Shown here piece by piece: positions 8,798-20,550 of a stretch of DNA of 39,806 nt (position 1 is its first letter; each line of letters begins with the position of its first letter). Under the pieces are notes generated by a model. That model was not told the DNA's origin. It searched no databases and worked only from the letters and a program-made list of their open reading frames with translations. This stretch comes from Chara braunii (lineage: Eukaryota; Streptophyta; Charophyceae; Charales; Characeae). Position numbers and translations under genes: made by a program. The stretch covers positions 2,643,751-2,683,556 of the forward strand of contig BFEA01000136.1 of the NCBI GenBank assembly GCA_003427395.1, read 5' to 3'.

Positions 8798-11460
8798 TCA
8801 CTTGATATATGTATTTGTTTGAAAGAGATCCTGTTGGGGTTTCAATACCTGCCATCTTCTCATTATCTCCATATTTATTTGTTGTTGGATCTGTTCGGTT
8901 ATTTTTGGCCCTTCTACCCTCACCCCTTCTATAGCCAGGAGACACCGTTGCCACTAAAGTCCGCATAGGATTGTTCTCCGTCCCAATTTGAACATGCCCT
9001 CTACAAAGTCAGACGCCTCCTGGGCCTGTGGCCAGAAACTGGTGAGAATGGCCCTCCATGACCACGGCCATGGCGGGTCGGGAACCATCTTTCTCCATAT
9101 CGTATCCCACCAGCGCCATGTCAGTTTTGCCGTGGGGCATTGCATGAACTCATGCTCGATGGTTTCTGCCCACTTGTTTGTCGGAAAGGCTTGCAAGCAT
9201 CGCTGGCACCAGGGTAGGGCCTGTCCTTTCTGCTCTAGATTTGTATGGCCAGTTCGTAGTAGGGAGGCAGCGGTGGGCAATCTGCAACTATAATGACGTG
9301 ATTTTTGTTGGATTTGCTTTCCGTTCTTGAAACGAGGGGATTGGTGTGAGAAGAGGGTGGTCCGCATTAAGATGTTTTGCCCATCTGTCATTTATCACAT
9401 CTCTCAATGGTCTCTTGGGTCTAAGCATTTTGTACGTGGATTTGACAGTCAATTTGTGGAGGTTGATCTTCTTGTTGGGGCCTGCACTACGCCCCACAAG
9501 TTTTCACTCCCACTCCTCTGGATCTAAAGGCAACTCTTGTATTTCAGTGGACGGCTGAAAGGCCCGGGCTTCTTCTCCCTCGCCATGGACTCGTACCCGG
9601 AAGATTTTTCTTGTCCATCCAGAGAAAGGGGACCAAATTGCCCTGCAAGGATCTTGATCGACTGAGTACGTATTTTTCTACTAAGGCGTCCTGAGACCTG
9701 GTCAAATGTATTCTCGCTAGGTGCCCAGGGTCTCCTCTGAGCCCGACCCGGTCCCCTTCCTTCAACGAAGGGCCTTTTTTAAGCATCCTATACCACGAAA
9801 GTGGTATCCTCTCTACGAGTTTGTCCATATTTTGTGCGACGTGGTGACAATGTTTTAGCTTGGTGCGTAGTTCTTCAGTTGTCGTCCAGTGTTTCCGCTC
9901 CTTGTTCCATATATCTCCTATTCTGATTACTCATTGTTTCACCCATGCTTTCCATGGAGATGCTGAGTTGTTCATCACTTGGCTTTGCCTGTTTGTGAGC
10001 CAGCGGTTCCCAAAAAGGGGTTGGCGGAAAACCTCCTACCGGTTTGGGTGTTGCCTTTTCGGGGGGATTCGTCGCCAACTTTTCAACAACGAGGGCCAGA
10101 ATTGGTCCATGGCCACGTTCAGGCTCCCTCCCCTGTTCGGCCGTTTTCTTGGGATCGTTCAATAGCGATCCTCCAACCACGTCAGAGGGTGCACTCCAGA
10201 AGGGGCGGAGGGAGCTAGGCGTGTCGGGTGCTCTAGGGCTAGAGGTTGCCTCATACATTCTATGGCGAAGATCAGTGTTTTGATCCATTGTAGTCGTAGG
10301 GTTTGGTTTTGTGTTGTAGGGTCCATTCTTCCCAAACCTCCTGCACTCTTTGGTTGGATGACCGAAACCCAGTCCACCCTGCTGATGACGTTTTGCAGGT
10401 CGCCGGCTCCTCGCCATAAAAAGTCTGCCACCTTAGCTTTTAATACTCGTACCGCCTGTTTGCTTAAGGGTCGGACGAAGGACTTGTACCATAGTGATGC
10501 AAACACCACGTTATTAATTATCAGTGTCCTGCCTAGAAGGGAGGTGGACTTCGTTCCCCAGTTTGTCAATTTGGTTAGGGCCGGAGAGTTGATCTAGTCG
10601 TCGTTTGTTGGTAGACAACTTGTTGCCGTCATCGAGACTCCTAAGATTCTGAGGGAGGCCTCCAGAGGGAGCCAGGAAATATGCGGGGTTTCTGGAGGGC
10701 GCCCACCTTGAGAGTGGATCCATCACCCCTCCATTTTGTTTCCACAATTTACTGTCATGCCAGAGACCTGAGAGAACCGTTTCATCGAGTGTTGGATCTC
10801 CTCCATGTTCTCGGTCGTGGCGTTCACCATAATCGCTAGGTCATCAGCAAACAAGGAGCATACCAGGATCGCTTCTTCTGGAATATGGGATGTTTTTATT
10901 CTGGAGATGTCCTTGTTTGTACGAAAATTTGCCGACAAGGCTTCCATGATGATTAGGAAAAGGAAGGGGGCTATCAGGTCCTCTTGGCGCACCAAGCGTT
11001 CTAATTTTACGGGGGGCGCCAGTGAGCCATTGATCTAGACGCTTGTGGTGGCATTATGGTGGAGGATGTGTACCCATCGCCTTAACACTGACCCAAAATT
11101 CATTTTCTGAAGGTATCAGACAGTGTCCAAAAAGACTCAATCCACTTGATTGTATGCCTTCTCAAAATCTATGAACACTGAGTCTTGTGCGGCGTTTTGA
11201 TGTGATTGACTGGTTAGTTGGAGGACTTCATGTACCAGTAATATGTTCTCTTAGATGTGTCTGTTTTGCATGAAGCCTGTCTGTGCGGGGTGTATGATGT
11301 CCTCCATTATCGTGATCATTCTGTTGGCCAATGCTTTAGCCATTAGTTTATAAGTTACCGTGAGTAAGGTAATCGGCCTATAGTTGCGTATGTTCATTTT
11401 GTCGCTCTTTTTATAAAGTAAAGAAAGCACTCCCTTACCTACCATCTCACCCAGGTCCCC
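8798..11460 (-). pseudogene. 5'-truncated, frameshifted L1-like LINE ORF2
   Basis: Pieces of a non-LTR reverse transcriptase are spread over several frames on the minus strand. RT entry is KKSDKMNIRNYRPITLL and ALANRM..IIHPAQTGFMQNRHI (11251-11460). Catalytic motif A is FIDFEKAYNQVD (about 11190-11150). LIAPFLFLIIMEAL and the catalytic CSLFADDLAIM follow (10723-10995), then the thumb/connection region with SLLGRTLIINNVVFASLWYK and DFLWRG (10159-10569). The C-terminal zf-RVT-type domain reads CQRCLQAFPTNKWAETIEHE, then FMQCP and W (8954-9391), and recognisable coding continues to about 8798 past a stop. The endonuclease and the 5' part are missing. At least six frame changes plus stops mean it is dead. 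Such a family could have mobilised the SINE-like elements to its left, but no shared 3' tail was established. Confidence 0.85.
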
Positions 11461-11529
11461 TTATTCCCATACACTGGAATAAAAATTCACTTGTTCCTGA
11501 CTGTGAAACCGCGCACTGATTGAGCGCGG

Positions 11530-11702
11530 GACAGACTCTCATTTTTTTGAGCGGCGCTCAAAAGCGCGCTCGAGCGCTTTCGCGAAAGGGGTGTGTACCG
11601 AGGAGAGGAAGGGTCGGTGTCGGGTTTATGGGTCATAGGTGGGGGGGAGGGTGTGGGGCCGGCGTTGTGGCCCTTGTGGGGGTTGTGTCGACCCAAAAAC
11701 CA

Positions 11703-11734
<32 letters not shown>

Positions 11735-11848
11735 ATGTAGTAGGGTACGACGAAACGGTCGAAACCGTTAATAGCGCAGCGCGGATGAACGTGCACTCAT
11801 TCGCGTCAGTGCACGTTCAAACAGTGAAAGAGAAGTCGGGCGCTAGAA

Positions 11849-11910
<62 letters not shown>

Positions 11911-11934
11911 ATACGTGCGCGCGAGCGCGCGCAC
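11530..11934. repeat. palindrome-dense low-complexity region
   Basis: Successive perfect inverted repeats are visible. They are AAAGCGC-gctcga-GCGCTTT and CTTTCGCGAAAG (about 11561-11587), AACGGT-CGAA-ACCGTT (11754-11769), TGAACGTGCACT-10 nt-AGTGCACGTTCA (11786-11819) and GTGCGCGC-GAGC-GCGCGCAC (11915-11934). Between them lie about 29 adenines (11704-11732) and a (GA)n array (11850-11907). No gene is seen. The last palindrome ends four bases before the left LTR edge. Confidence 0.75.
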
Positions 11935-12611
11935 GCTCTCGCACTTTTTCCAGTCGGCCACTTCGGGCGACCAGAAAGCCAACAGGCTGTCACGCAGGGT
12001 TTTGAATGTGATTGCAATAAATAAGATAAATTAAATAATGTAAATCCCTTCCCGTTGTGTGCGTCCGGCTTCGAGCGAGACCCTTCAATTGCGGTCTTCG
12101 CCCGTCCCCGATCTTAGGAATCTTTTATTTTGATTCGGAACAGCAGAGAATTATGCAAATAATAATCATAAAATTATGGGGTGCTATACATGCATCAATT
12201 ATGTCAATCTGATTTTGAAAACTATGACAAAACATCCACGAAGGCAATCATCAAGAAAGAATAATGCAGAAAATNAGACTGACTGACTCGAGCAAAGAGA
12301 GGGGCAATTGAGCAAGGGAAGAATGAAAACTCATAATAATCTCATAACGTATATGTAAACGAGCGTGGTCAGCACCTCTCAGGAGTCCTCACTCCTCCCT
12401 CCGGTCAGTCTCTCTCAATCTCTTTTCACTGATCTTCTCTGGTGTCGAGACCCACGCCCACATACAATCTGAGACTGAGGCTTCGTGACAAAATGCCACN
12501 TGTAGCTAGCAAGCTCTGAACACGACCATCCGAGGCACATAACACGGTTGTTAACCATGGAGCAAAACTCCTCCCACAATGTAGGCAGCCCATCCACTGA
12601 GAAGACGCCTC

Positions 12612-12723
12612 ACATGAGGTAGGGATACTCGGTGGGCTCAGTCAATGCCTCAATGTCGATCACCGCCACATGAGGTAGGGATACTCGGTGGGCTCAGTCA
12701 ATGCCTCGATGTCGATCACCGCC
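12612..12723 (+). repeat. 56-bp tandem duplication in LTR, left copy
   Basis: Two adjacent units (12612-12667 and 12668-12723) differ at one base. They lie at the C-terminal end of frame B1, and 56 bp shifts the frame. The right LTR has the same duplication at 32103-32214. Confidence 0.85.
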
Positions 12724-13133
12724 GGAGAGATGTATCTCTTTGCCAAGCCAACCACATCCAGCCANCTCGTNCCATCAGTGAGAAGAGAAGGGACCGGAGG
12801 CCTAGGATAGTCTGTATAAAGTGCCGACCCGAAGCTGCGGATCAACGTAGTACCACTCTCATCGANCTCCCTCTCTCTCTGCTCAAGATAATTGNTGGCT
12901 GCGATCCAGACCGAATCGAAAAGTTCATGAGCCTCCTAGCCCTTCTTCAGATAAGGCCTCAGATCATAAATAGTGCCATCAACAAAACTGGTCTGGACAA
13001 CGAAGATTGACAGATCTCCCTGTCTGAAACCAACGGCACTAACATACTGATAGTNAAAAGCCTCTTTGCATGAGATCCGATTGAGGCTGGCCAGCACTGA
13101 CTCACTGACCGGCGTAGACTGAACCGTGCTCAT
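12660..13133 (-). pseudogene. LTR frame B1, left copy
   Basis: Counterpart of 32151-32624 in the 3' LTR, nearly identical, with one additional N at 13055. It has the same internal stop after RPYLKKG and the same 56-bp duplication (12612-12723), so both defects predate the duplication of the LTR or were copied by it. Confidence 0.45.
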
Positions 13134-13179
13134 GAATACTCTTGTCAGTGCAGACCGGCCAGATGGTCCNGGTGAATTG

Positions 13180-14240
13180 GTTACTAAACTGATTGCTGGA
13201 AAACGATTGTTACAAACTGATCACTAGTAACTGACTACTGGTTATTGATTGTTGAATGTCCGGATAAGTGAGGTGTTCTTGTTCAGAGACTAAACACTCA
13301 CTGATGGCTGCCAACAGTCCTCCTTGCCTCCTCAATAGTACCTATAGAAGCTATGGTGGCGCATAGTCTTCTTTTCATATCATGCAAGTAGTAAGTGTAT
13401 TCGATTTTTGTATGATTCCTCACGAGGGTCAGTGTGTTTTCCATCATCATAGCAGTCTGCTGATTGTACTCCTCAATCGCACTCTCCCTCCAGGTCTCTT
13501 CAGTGCTCTGGCACAACGAGAAGGAGACTCTAACTGTGTTGCTGCTGTCCATATTCTCACTGAATTCGTGCTACATCAGATCACCAACTTGTGATGGGTG
13601 ACTCTTGGATGACCCAGATACGAGAAGGCTGTCAGGTTGATTGTTGTTTAGAACCATTGTTTCTGATTGTTGCTCTCCGGTTTGCTGTCATTCAGATTAA
13701 CTGTCTCGTTAATTGGATTTTTTATTTAAATAGTTGCTGGACCACTATTAAATGACATCTGGATTGACTGTCTCGCTGGTTAAATGCCGGTTGCTGCTGA
13801 TCTGATTGCTTGCTGGTCTAACTGCTTGGTCTGATTACCGGTCTGGTTGCTAAGAGCTGATTGCTGAACTGATTGCTGAAAAAGGTTTGCTGAAGACTGA
13901 TGCTTGGAAACTGAATGCTGAAATCTCGTTCCGGAATGCTGTTTTCTGAAAACTGTTTCTGATTCCCATCTTCTGAATGTTGTTTCTGAGAACTGTTTCT
14001 GATTGTCACTGTTCAAGTTCCTGATTGCTATTTTGATTACTGATCTGAATGCTGTTCTCGATCGCTGTCTTGCTCAGACTGAAAATCGTTTGCACTTCTG
14101 ACAATTGAGCGTCAGTTGAGTTTCATTCGAGTGTTAGTGAAGAGATTGTCTGCAGTTGAGATTGTTGGTTGAGATTACTGGTGGATACTGTTTTGAACAT
14201 TGTGTCAGAATACTATGCCGGAATACTGTTCTCTGTCTGG
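13180..14240. repeat. CTGATTGCTG-type simple region in LTR
   Basis: The plus strand is dominated by loosely repeated CTGATTGCTG, TGAATGCTG and ACTGTTTCTGATT words, densest at 13780-14050. It surrounds frame A2. The same region occurs in the right LTR at 32670-33730. Confidence 0.55.
13298..13552 (-). CDS. LTR frame A2, left copy
   Basis: Same frame as 32789-33043, encoded in the 3' LTR with an identical translation. In a working element this copy lies downstream of integrase and would be transcribed only at the 3' end. Confidence 0.45.
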   Translation of the reverse strand: MDSSNTVRVSFSLCQSTEETWRESAIEEYNQQTAMMMENTLTLVRNHTKIEYTYYLHDMKRRLCATIASIGTIEEARRTVGSHQ

Positions 14241-14679
14241 TTTCTAGTCCTTTGAATCTGATTTTAGTTGTCCAAGTCCAAATCTAGTTTCCAGTTGCCT
14301 GAACCTGGACTAAACACTTGGTTAACTGCCGATCAGATCACGATCTCGGAATGCTGGTCTCTCCTGAGCTCAAGAGGTAGAGAGAGCTGACGATCTTAGT
14401 ATGAATAGTAGTACCTGAGCCCTGACTGGTCTCTTTAACAGAGAATCTGAAACGTTTCAATTAATTAGATTTTGAACTATTGTTTGACATCAGAAAGACA
14501 TTTAAACGAAAACTTTGACTCTTGAGCGCTTGAGTGTCTGACCGAAACTGTGCTCGGGCACTACCTGAATATTTCGCTGGGTGGCTGGGTCTCGGAGTTA
14601 CCACATGCCCTGGCCTCGCCAGAACACCCTCGGCTATAAGTGACATTATACTGGCTATAACCTTTTCCTCTTCCTGCCC

Positions 14680-14940
14680 TTACCGTTGGCGACTAACGAC
14701 CTCTCGAGCCCGATCCATCGTTTCTACTGATGAGTAAGTGGTGTGCAACCGCCCATCCGATCCGTAAAAGTAGACAGTATATGCTACGAACTTTTGATCT
14801 TTCACTATCTCAAGCGCCCTCCTTCTTATCAGTCCCAAGATATACAGGATTCTCTCAGTTAGCTTTTCTTCCCATTCTCCCCTCTTATCCAGGTGAAGGG
14901 AGTAGGTCATTCTCACACTATCTCCGTCCCCCATGATCAC
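14680..14940 (-). CDS. LTR frame A1, left copy
   Basis: Counterpart of 34171-34431, with substitutions at about five positions (for example EWEEKLTERILY against DWEEKATERIPY). The open frame is kept despite the divergence, which is mildly suggestive of past constraint but too short to test by eye. Confidence 0.45.
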   Translation of the reverse strand: MIMGDGDSVRMTYSLHLDKRGEWEEKLTERILYILGLIRRRALEIVKDQKFVAYTVYFYGSDGRLHTTYSSVETMDRAREVVSRQR

Positions 14941-15134
14941 CTCTTCATACCTGTTTTGTCGTTGGGCTCCCAGCCCGGCCGAATGAGGTAGTGGAAAACT
15001 TGGTTCTGACTACTCTATTATTCTCAGGGGTATGATTGGGGATTCCTTTACATTGAGATTTCTTATCACAAGATCAACACTGAGACAAAGTCCTTACTGC
15101 GAGATGACTGTTGACTGTCTTCAGCCTCACTGGC

Positions 15135-15329
15135 CTACCCGCTTGTTGCTAGAATCTCAATGACATGCTTTATAGCCGATTGCAACGTGTCTCTTACGAG
15201 GTTAGTTCTCGCTAATCTGTTCTTGCCTGAGGTCTGTACGTATGATCTGAGGTCAGTAACTGAGCCCCCACCTGGGACAACCTGCTTTACTTAGTCAGTA
15301 GGACCTACAAGAGAGAAAGTATTATACAG
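15135..15329 (-). pseudogene. LTR frame B0, left copy (degenerate B-type module)
   Basis: Minus-strand reading gives TFSLVGPTD, a stop, VKQVVPGGGSVTDLRSY, VQTSGKNRLARTNLVRDTL and QSAIKHVIEILATSG, then TAG. The TDLRSYVQTSG part aligns with YDLRPYLKKG of B1 and the following helix occupies the position of ELFDSVWIAA. It is weaker than the other modules and would have been missed by ORF length alone. Confidence 0.3.
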
Positions 15330-16394
15330 TCTCCCTCTGATCCATGGGAACAAAGGGTTGTTCTTAATGAGGTGCAAGTTACCCTTAGTATGCTCTTCCC
15401 CTCTCCCCTTTTCAAGTCCTTGCCACTCAGATTCATTACTTAGAACCGTTTTCCATTCAGCAGGGGATTATAGGAGTGGGTATGTCGGCAAACCCGTTTA
15501 CAATGGGCTTGCACAGCCACATCCTAAAGATCATTTTGTCCAGCGGGTCACACGATCCTGCTGATTCAATCCGTCTTGAACTCAGACGTCTTATTGAATC
15601 GACACGTTTGTATTTGCCTCGAGTCTCCACCCCGTTGAATAGAGTACCTTGTACGGAAGCCACAGTTCGTGCTCAGTTAGTGCCTAAATAAAATACTAAA
15701 TGCGACTCTCACTTGGTTAGCTACTATGCAACCTTGGCATCAAGTACAACTCACTCCAACTGAGTGTCCCTGACAATGGTCTGGTTATTNCATCAACTGA
15801 GTAGCTNTGACTTCATAACTCAAAACCCAAGCTACCTGGTGGTCTGTCTGAACCACCTAACACTACAAGTGAACCCTGCTAACTGGTGCCCTGGGCATGT
15901 ATTGTAAATCTGACGAGGCAGATATGCATAAAAGGGGGGGGACTTACTGGCTCTGCTTTTGTGGGAACCCTCTCCTCCCTTTTGTCAGTTGATACAGACT
16001 AAAGGGATAGGATAAGAGTTAGTCAATCACCGTCAAGTAAAAACTTGGCGAGGATATAGTAGATTTTTCTCAGCTCTAACTTTCCTTTTCCCATTTATTT
16101 AGAGAGGGTAAAATTATGAAAACATGGCCTGAAAATCACCCCCGCACTTCCATTGACAGAATAGGCCCGTCCAGCGAGCTTGGAATTATGCCTGTACTGT
16201 TCGATCAAATGTCTACCTGTAGTTATCGAGCCAGCAACTCCATTCAATCGGGCATTCGTCTACATACACACATACAGGCATTTGTAGGTTTGTACAGTCA
16301 CAAGTTCGACTTATCTCAGGACACAAACGAATTCATACCACTGTTGGTAACCGTTCAATAGGGCGAGCACATGCAAGCCTACGCCCTACGCACC

Positions 16395-16545
16395 CACACA
16401 CCCATGCAGTCATATCATACAGTCACGAGATGCAACCATGCGGTGAAGTCTCATAGTGCGGCCACGCAGTGCCGTCACACGGTGCAGCCACGCAATGCAG
16501 TCACACAGTGCAACCACAGTGCTGTCACACGGGACAACCACACAA
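16395..16545 (+). repeat. LTR minisatellite, left copy
   Basis: Degenerate units around CACGCAGTGCAGTCACA and GTGCAGCCACGCAATGCA repeat about every 14-28 bp. The identical array is in the right LTR at about 35885-36035. The exact identity of a minisatellite in both LTRs is notable because such arrays usually diverge fast. Confidence 0.65.
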
Positions 16546-17563
16546 GGGACGAAAAAGGAAAAGAAAAGTCCGAGTCCCAAATATATCTGTTATCTCCGTC
16601 TTTGCGGAATTTAAGCATGCGAATACAAAGGCTGCGTGTCTCTTCGACCTTGCCGAATAATCGAGTAAAAACACTCGCCACAGGGGAACACATCCAACGG
16701 ACAAGTGCCAAAACCAAGATTATCCTACCCCATCAACCTTGCAAATGCACTTAATCTAGTAGCCCATACGTTGGTTTTCCTTCACAGCCAGCACGTTTCA
16801 AATCGTTATTATGAGCCAGGGGCTTTCCCCTGTCCACTCACACACAGTCTACTGCGGGCTTAACCCTTGTCAAGACGTAACATGATCGGTTAACAACGAT
16901 CAATCGTTCTAATTAACCGAAACAGCCACAATAAAAAAAAAACAAAAAGAAGAAACTGAAGATAGTAAGTACTGAAAGAATCATCTTGCAATGACCACCA
17001 CCTTTCCTAAGGGTTCAGCCAGGGCAGTTATAAAGAAGCGCATCGATGGCTTTGATAGCAGTACTCGTCACAAGCAGAAAGTCACCCGGTGGTAGCAAGA
17101 TTGATAGCCTTTAGAGAGAGCGCGCCAACCGGTAAGTGAAAACGCCTTAAAAGGGGATATGAATCTCTCAGCAGATAATTCTGGATCAAGCAGATCATGC
17201 ATGCGCCGATCAGGATAATGAGGGGCCCTGTTTCTGCGGCGTCATGAGGGAACTTCCCGTGGAAGACGCGCTAGTCGCCATTAGTTTTTCCCCTGGCGTC
17301 TTTTTAGTGATCTTGAGGTGACAGCTCGAGTCTCTGAGAGGACGGAGTTCCTGCTATTCCAAGCCAGGTAAAGATGACGACAACTACTCTTGGTGGGCGC
17401 ATGGACTTTTCTTCGTGTACTGCAGGCACGCAAGCTTCACTGTCGTCGCTTCTCTTGGAACTGACCCCCTCCCTCGTTTCAACTCTCTTTCTCGCATGCA
17501 TCACTGTGCACTTCCCCACTGGGAGCAATAACACGTGCTCCATACAAGCGTGCAGGTAGGTCT

Positions 17564-17833
17564 TGACGTCAACCGTCGTGCACTCTCTTTGACCTTCTCT
17601 TTGCACCTCTCCCTCGAACGTCCACCTGTCGCGCGAGTATGCACGCTAACCCCGTTTTGGGTTCAGTCCCGCTCTCTTTCGCCCTGCGTCCCTCTCACAC
17701 GTCGACCATTCCACGTGCACAGACTCAATCATAACTTGACTTTCGGGACGTAAAAAAATTAGTCCTGCCACTCCCCCCCCCGCAAGCTCAATCTTCGCTG
17801 CGCTCAGTCTCACAAGAATAACGGTTGACGTCA
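17564..17833. promoter_or_regulatory. paired TGACGTCA boxes in LTR
   Basis: Perfect TGACGTCA palindromes at 17564-17571 and 17826-17833 lie in the same extended context (ACGGTTGACGTCA) but on opposite strands. TGACGTCA is a bZIP (TGA/ATF-type) binding site in plants. Counterparts are at 37054-37061 and 37316-37323 in the 5' LTR, where they could drive transcription. Binding is inferred, not shown. Confidence 0.35.
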
Positions 17834-20210
17834 CTCGGCTCTTGCAAAACTCGCCCCCTCTTTTGCGTTGACTGCCCTCTCGCAGGACACGCTACCTGTC
17901 GCGTATGTGCCCGTGCTCTTGCTTCCTGCCTCTGTTTCAAGTTTCGTCCCGTTCACGCTCTCCCCCGCACATTCCCTCAGACCCGTCTTTTTCCTTTGAT
18001 CGGTTTCTCACCCGTCCCGCGGCACCTGGGCGTAAGTTGTCGTGAGCTGGCCTCGGGTCCCTTTTCCACTGGCCATGAGGCTCAGTGGTGCCTCTGGATC
18101 TCACCTGGCCTGATCCAAGACCTGAGGTCAGTTTCCCGGTCTGCCTCACTCATCTCGCTCTCCCCACCTGTCTCTCTCGTTGTGCTGTTCCTCCCTTGTC
18201 TCAGTCCCAGTCGAAGACTCGGTCTCGTGATAGATGACCGACACCCTCAAGCCCACGGTCACCCCGTCTCGTCTGCACCTCCGTTCCGCCCTGTCGCGCG
18301 CTTCGAAAATGGNGGCCTGTAGCCTTTGATGACCTCGCATCTCCTCCTCTCTCCCCCCTTCAATGCAGACTTTCAATCGGACTACTTCTCACCCATCATA
18401 GTTCAGGGCCGTCGTAATCAGAGGGCCTTCACCCGACACTTGAACCCAGCGCACCGTGTGCCGCCAACTGCCAGGCCTATAGCCGTGTAGCGCCATGATT
18501 GGTCTCAAAATCAGACAAAACCTTGGTCCTAGGCACAGACAATCGGCATCCACTAAACGCCCGCTATTCTGTATCCTTCACCCCGGTCGATTGACGCTCG
18601 CACAGCAAAGTGGCTGGTGCATTAACGTCATGAAGCAGTCCACTAGCGCCCCCCTGATCATCCACTAGATAGCCAAGTCTCATCCCTTTTTATACGATCG
18701 ACCGTATGCTGTGACCCCAACGTTCTAAACGAGGTACCCTCTGAAACTCTGCTCATCAGTAACCTGGGGCCATATAATTAATTAAATGAAATAAACAATT
18801 GAATAAAAAAAAACGGATCAAAATAAAAACAGTGAAGTCTCGGTGACCACCGGCGACTGCAGACTTTTTGCTATCGACCCCTGTCGCTTCACCCCGCCGA
18901 GAAGCGACTACAACCCTGAAGTGGTGGTCCCATAACGAGATCCCGACCGTCCAGGTTTTCACCTTAAAAGAGAGCACCGTGCTATTTCTGATGGGTGCCC
19001 GTGTCCGATGGAAAGGAGGGGGCTTATGACCCTCCACAGGGGGGGGTGATAGGCCTCCTACCAATGCGGCCACGGGTCGCCCTCCTTTTGAGGTCCTGCC
19101 GCGCGATGCCAGATCGAAGCCCACCCACAAACTGTATACGTGGGGTCGGCCTACTTAGGCCACGGATAGGTGGTTTGAAATTCGAACCGTTGGCTTCTGC
19201 GAAAGGACATGCCAACAATTAGAATTCAAAATTAGAGAACTAAATAATAATAATAAAAATAAAATAATGATAGTAATAAAAGAATGACGGCGCTTCAGAT
19301 CCTCTCTGCGTCGCAGCTCTGCCTGAGTAGCGGTACTGGTTCATGCACAAGTCCAAAAATCCTCATCTCCTTTTGATTTTTCCTTTCCTTTTTACGCCCC
19401 CTTTTTCCTGGACACCACTGTATCCACCCCTTTATCATGGCTTCAAGGACCCTGCCGCGCAGAGCCCCGCCTAGCTGGTCCAATACAGGCAAGCCTAAGC
19501 CATAGGCCACTGCACAGACTCGGAACCCAATCTGTTGGCCTCCCCACAAAACGACAGGCTGCCAAGAAAGGCTGAAAGAAGGGACGACGAAAGGAAAAGA
19601 AAAAAATCAGAAAGGAAACTCAACAGCTGTGAAAGGGAAAAATCTAAGTAATAATAATATTAGAATAGGAAAAGGAAGAAATCATACCGCTGCTGCAATC
19701 AGAGTTCGCTGGGTCACCTCGAAATGAAACAAGGACCTAGATTTACACGCAGTCCCGACGTTTGACTTCCCCTTTTCCCTCTTATTTCTCATCACCCTCC
19801 TTTCTTTTCATCCTCAGCCCATCTTCTATTCGACCGTCACAGCGGGCCTACGTACCTCACCCATAATTTGACCAAGGTGCAGTCGACGCGCTGTAGAAAA
19901 GACAGCGTCGGCCTTTCCACCTCTGCGTCCCAGGGCGAACCCGGCGGCTATCACGGCCACAGGCCGGTTGTGCTCTGCTGTACAGCAGGGCGCCGAGTCT
20001 GCGTGGACCAATGGAAAGCCCTGTGGCACACCTTTTTGTTGAGGCAAACGTCGAACAGGGCCGGTCCACGTCATGGTACAGCCCAGGTACCAGGGAACTT
20101 AATTCCAAAACACACCCATAGACCCCCATTGGCCACGGTACTAGGACAAAGGGCGGTTATCAGACAGGGACCCAATACACAGAGGAGGGTTGGGACACCG
20201 TGCCCTCCGA

Positions 20211-20233
20211 CAAAATACCAACCCCCCACCCAG
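20211..20233 (-). promoter_or_regulatory. polypurine-tract-like G-rich site
   Basis: Directly upstream of the 3' LTR on the minus strand is GGGTGGGGGGTTGGTATTTTG, abutting the LTR start TCGGAGG. It sits in the position of the plus-strand primer but is interrupted by T residues and ends in TATTTTG, so it is an atypical polypurine tract. The position is the main evidence. Confidence 0.5.
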
Positions 20234-20392
20234 CGTCCCCGCTGGGTCGAAATGGATTACGCTTCTGGTATAAAACTAGTGTGAGTAAGCCACGTTTTCA
20301 TTCACTCCTACTCGTGACTTGCGGTAGAATCCAATACTGTGTCTCAGCGCAGTCAGTTTCCTGTTTTCCCTTAGCACTCGCTCTCTCTCTCT

Positions 20393-20550
20393 CAGCACTC
20401 ACCTATCTTCCTCCGCATTAGACATCTCCCTCTGCACTAGCTTCCTCCGTTTGCGCTAGGTTGCTTTTCCCTTATGCTAAGCTTCTTTTCTCTGCGCTAG
20501 GCTACTTTTCTCTGCACTGGACTCTTTTCCCTTAGTGTTCGTCTTCTCTT
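20393..20550 (+). repeat. degenerate minisatellite, about 22-bp period
   Basis: Six or seven successive units vary around TTCTCTGCGCTAGGCTACTT, with the core CTGC(G/A)CTAG. It lies 160-340 bp from the 3' LTR edge within the element interior. Confidence 0.7.

Larger units (their letters stand above)
11939..20210 (-). repeat. 3' LTR (left copy, 8,272 bp)
   Basis: Shared with 31429-39726 from TCGCACTTTTTCC on the left to GCCCTCCGA on the right. By eye, identity is near 100% over most of 12420-14590 and exact for about 15638-17998, but clearly lower (a few percent differences) at 11939-12130, 14640-15637 and 17999-20210. It lacks about 20 bp that the right copy has near 38985. It carries frames B0, A1, A2 and B1 near its downstream (left) end, a 56-bp tandem duplication (12612-12723), a CTGATTGCTG-type simple region (about 13180-14240), a CAC/GTG minisatellite (about 16395-16545) and two TGACGTCA sites (17564-17571, 17826-17833). 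Confidence 0.85.

Noticed and set aside
11593-12024. 143-codon plus-strand frame with Lys and Arg-Glu repeats
   Set aside because: It translates the poly(A) and (GA)n arrays and crosses the LTR edge.
16395-16545. CRISPR-like array
   Set aside because: Units are degenerate, contiguous and without unique spacers, in eukaryotic DNA; it is a minisatellite.
16371-16754. 127-codon plus-strand frame in both LTRs
   Set aside because: Its N-terminal half is the translated CAC/GTG minisatellite (His/Thr/Cys repeats); no domain follows.
19150-19222. Possible tRNA or Pol III promoter on the minus strand (GGTTCGAATTTC resembles box B)
   Set aside because: No box A at proper spacing and no cloverleaf; also present in the other LTR without better context.
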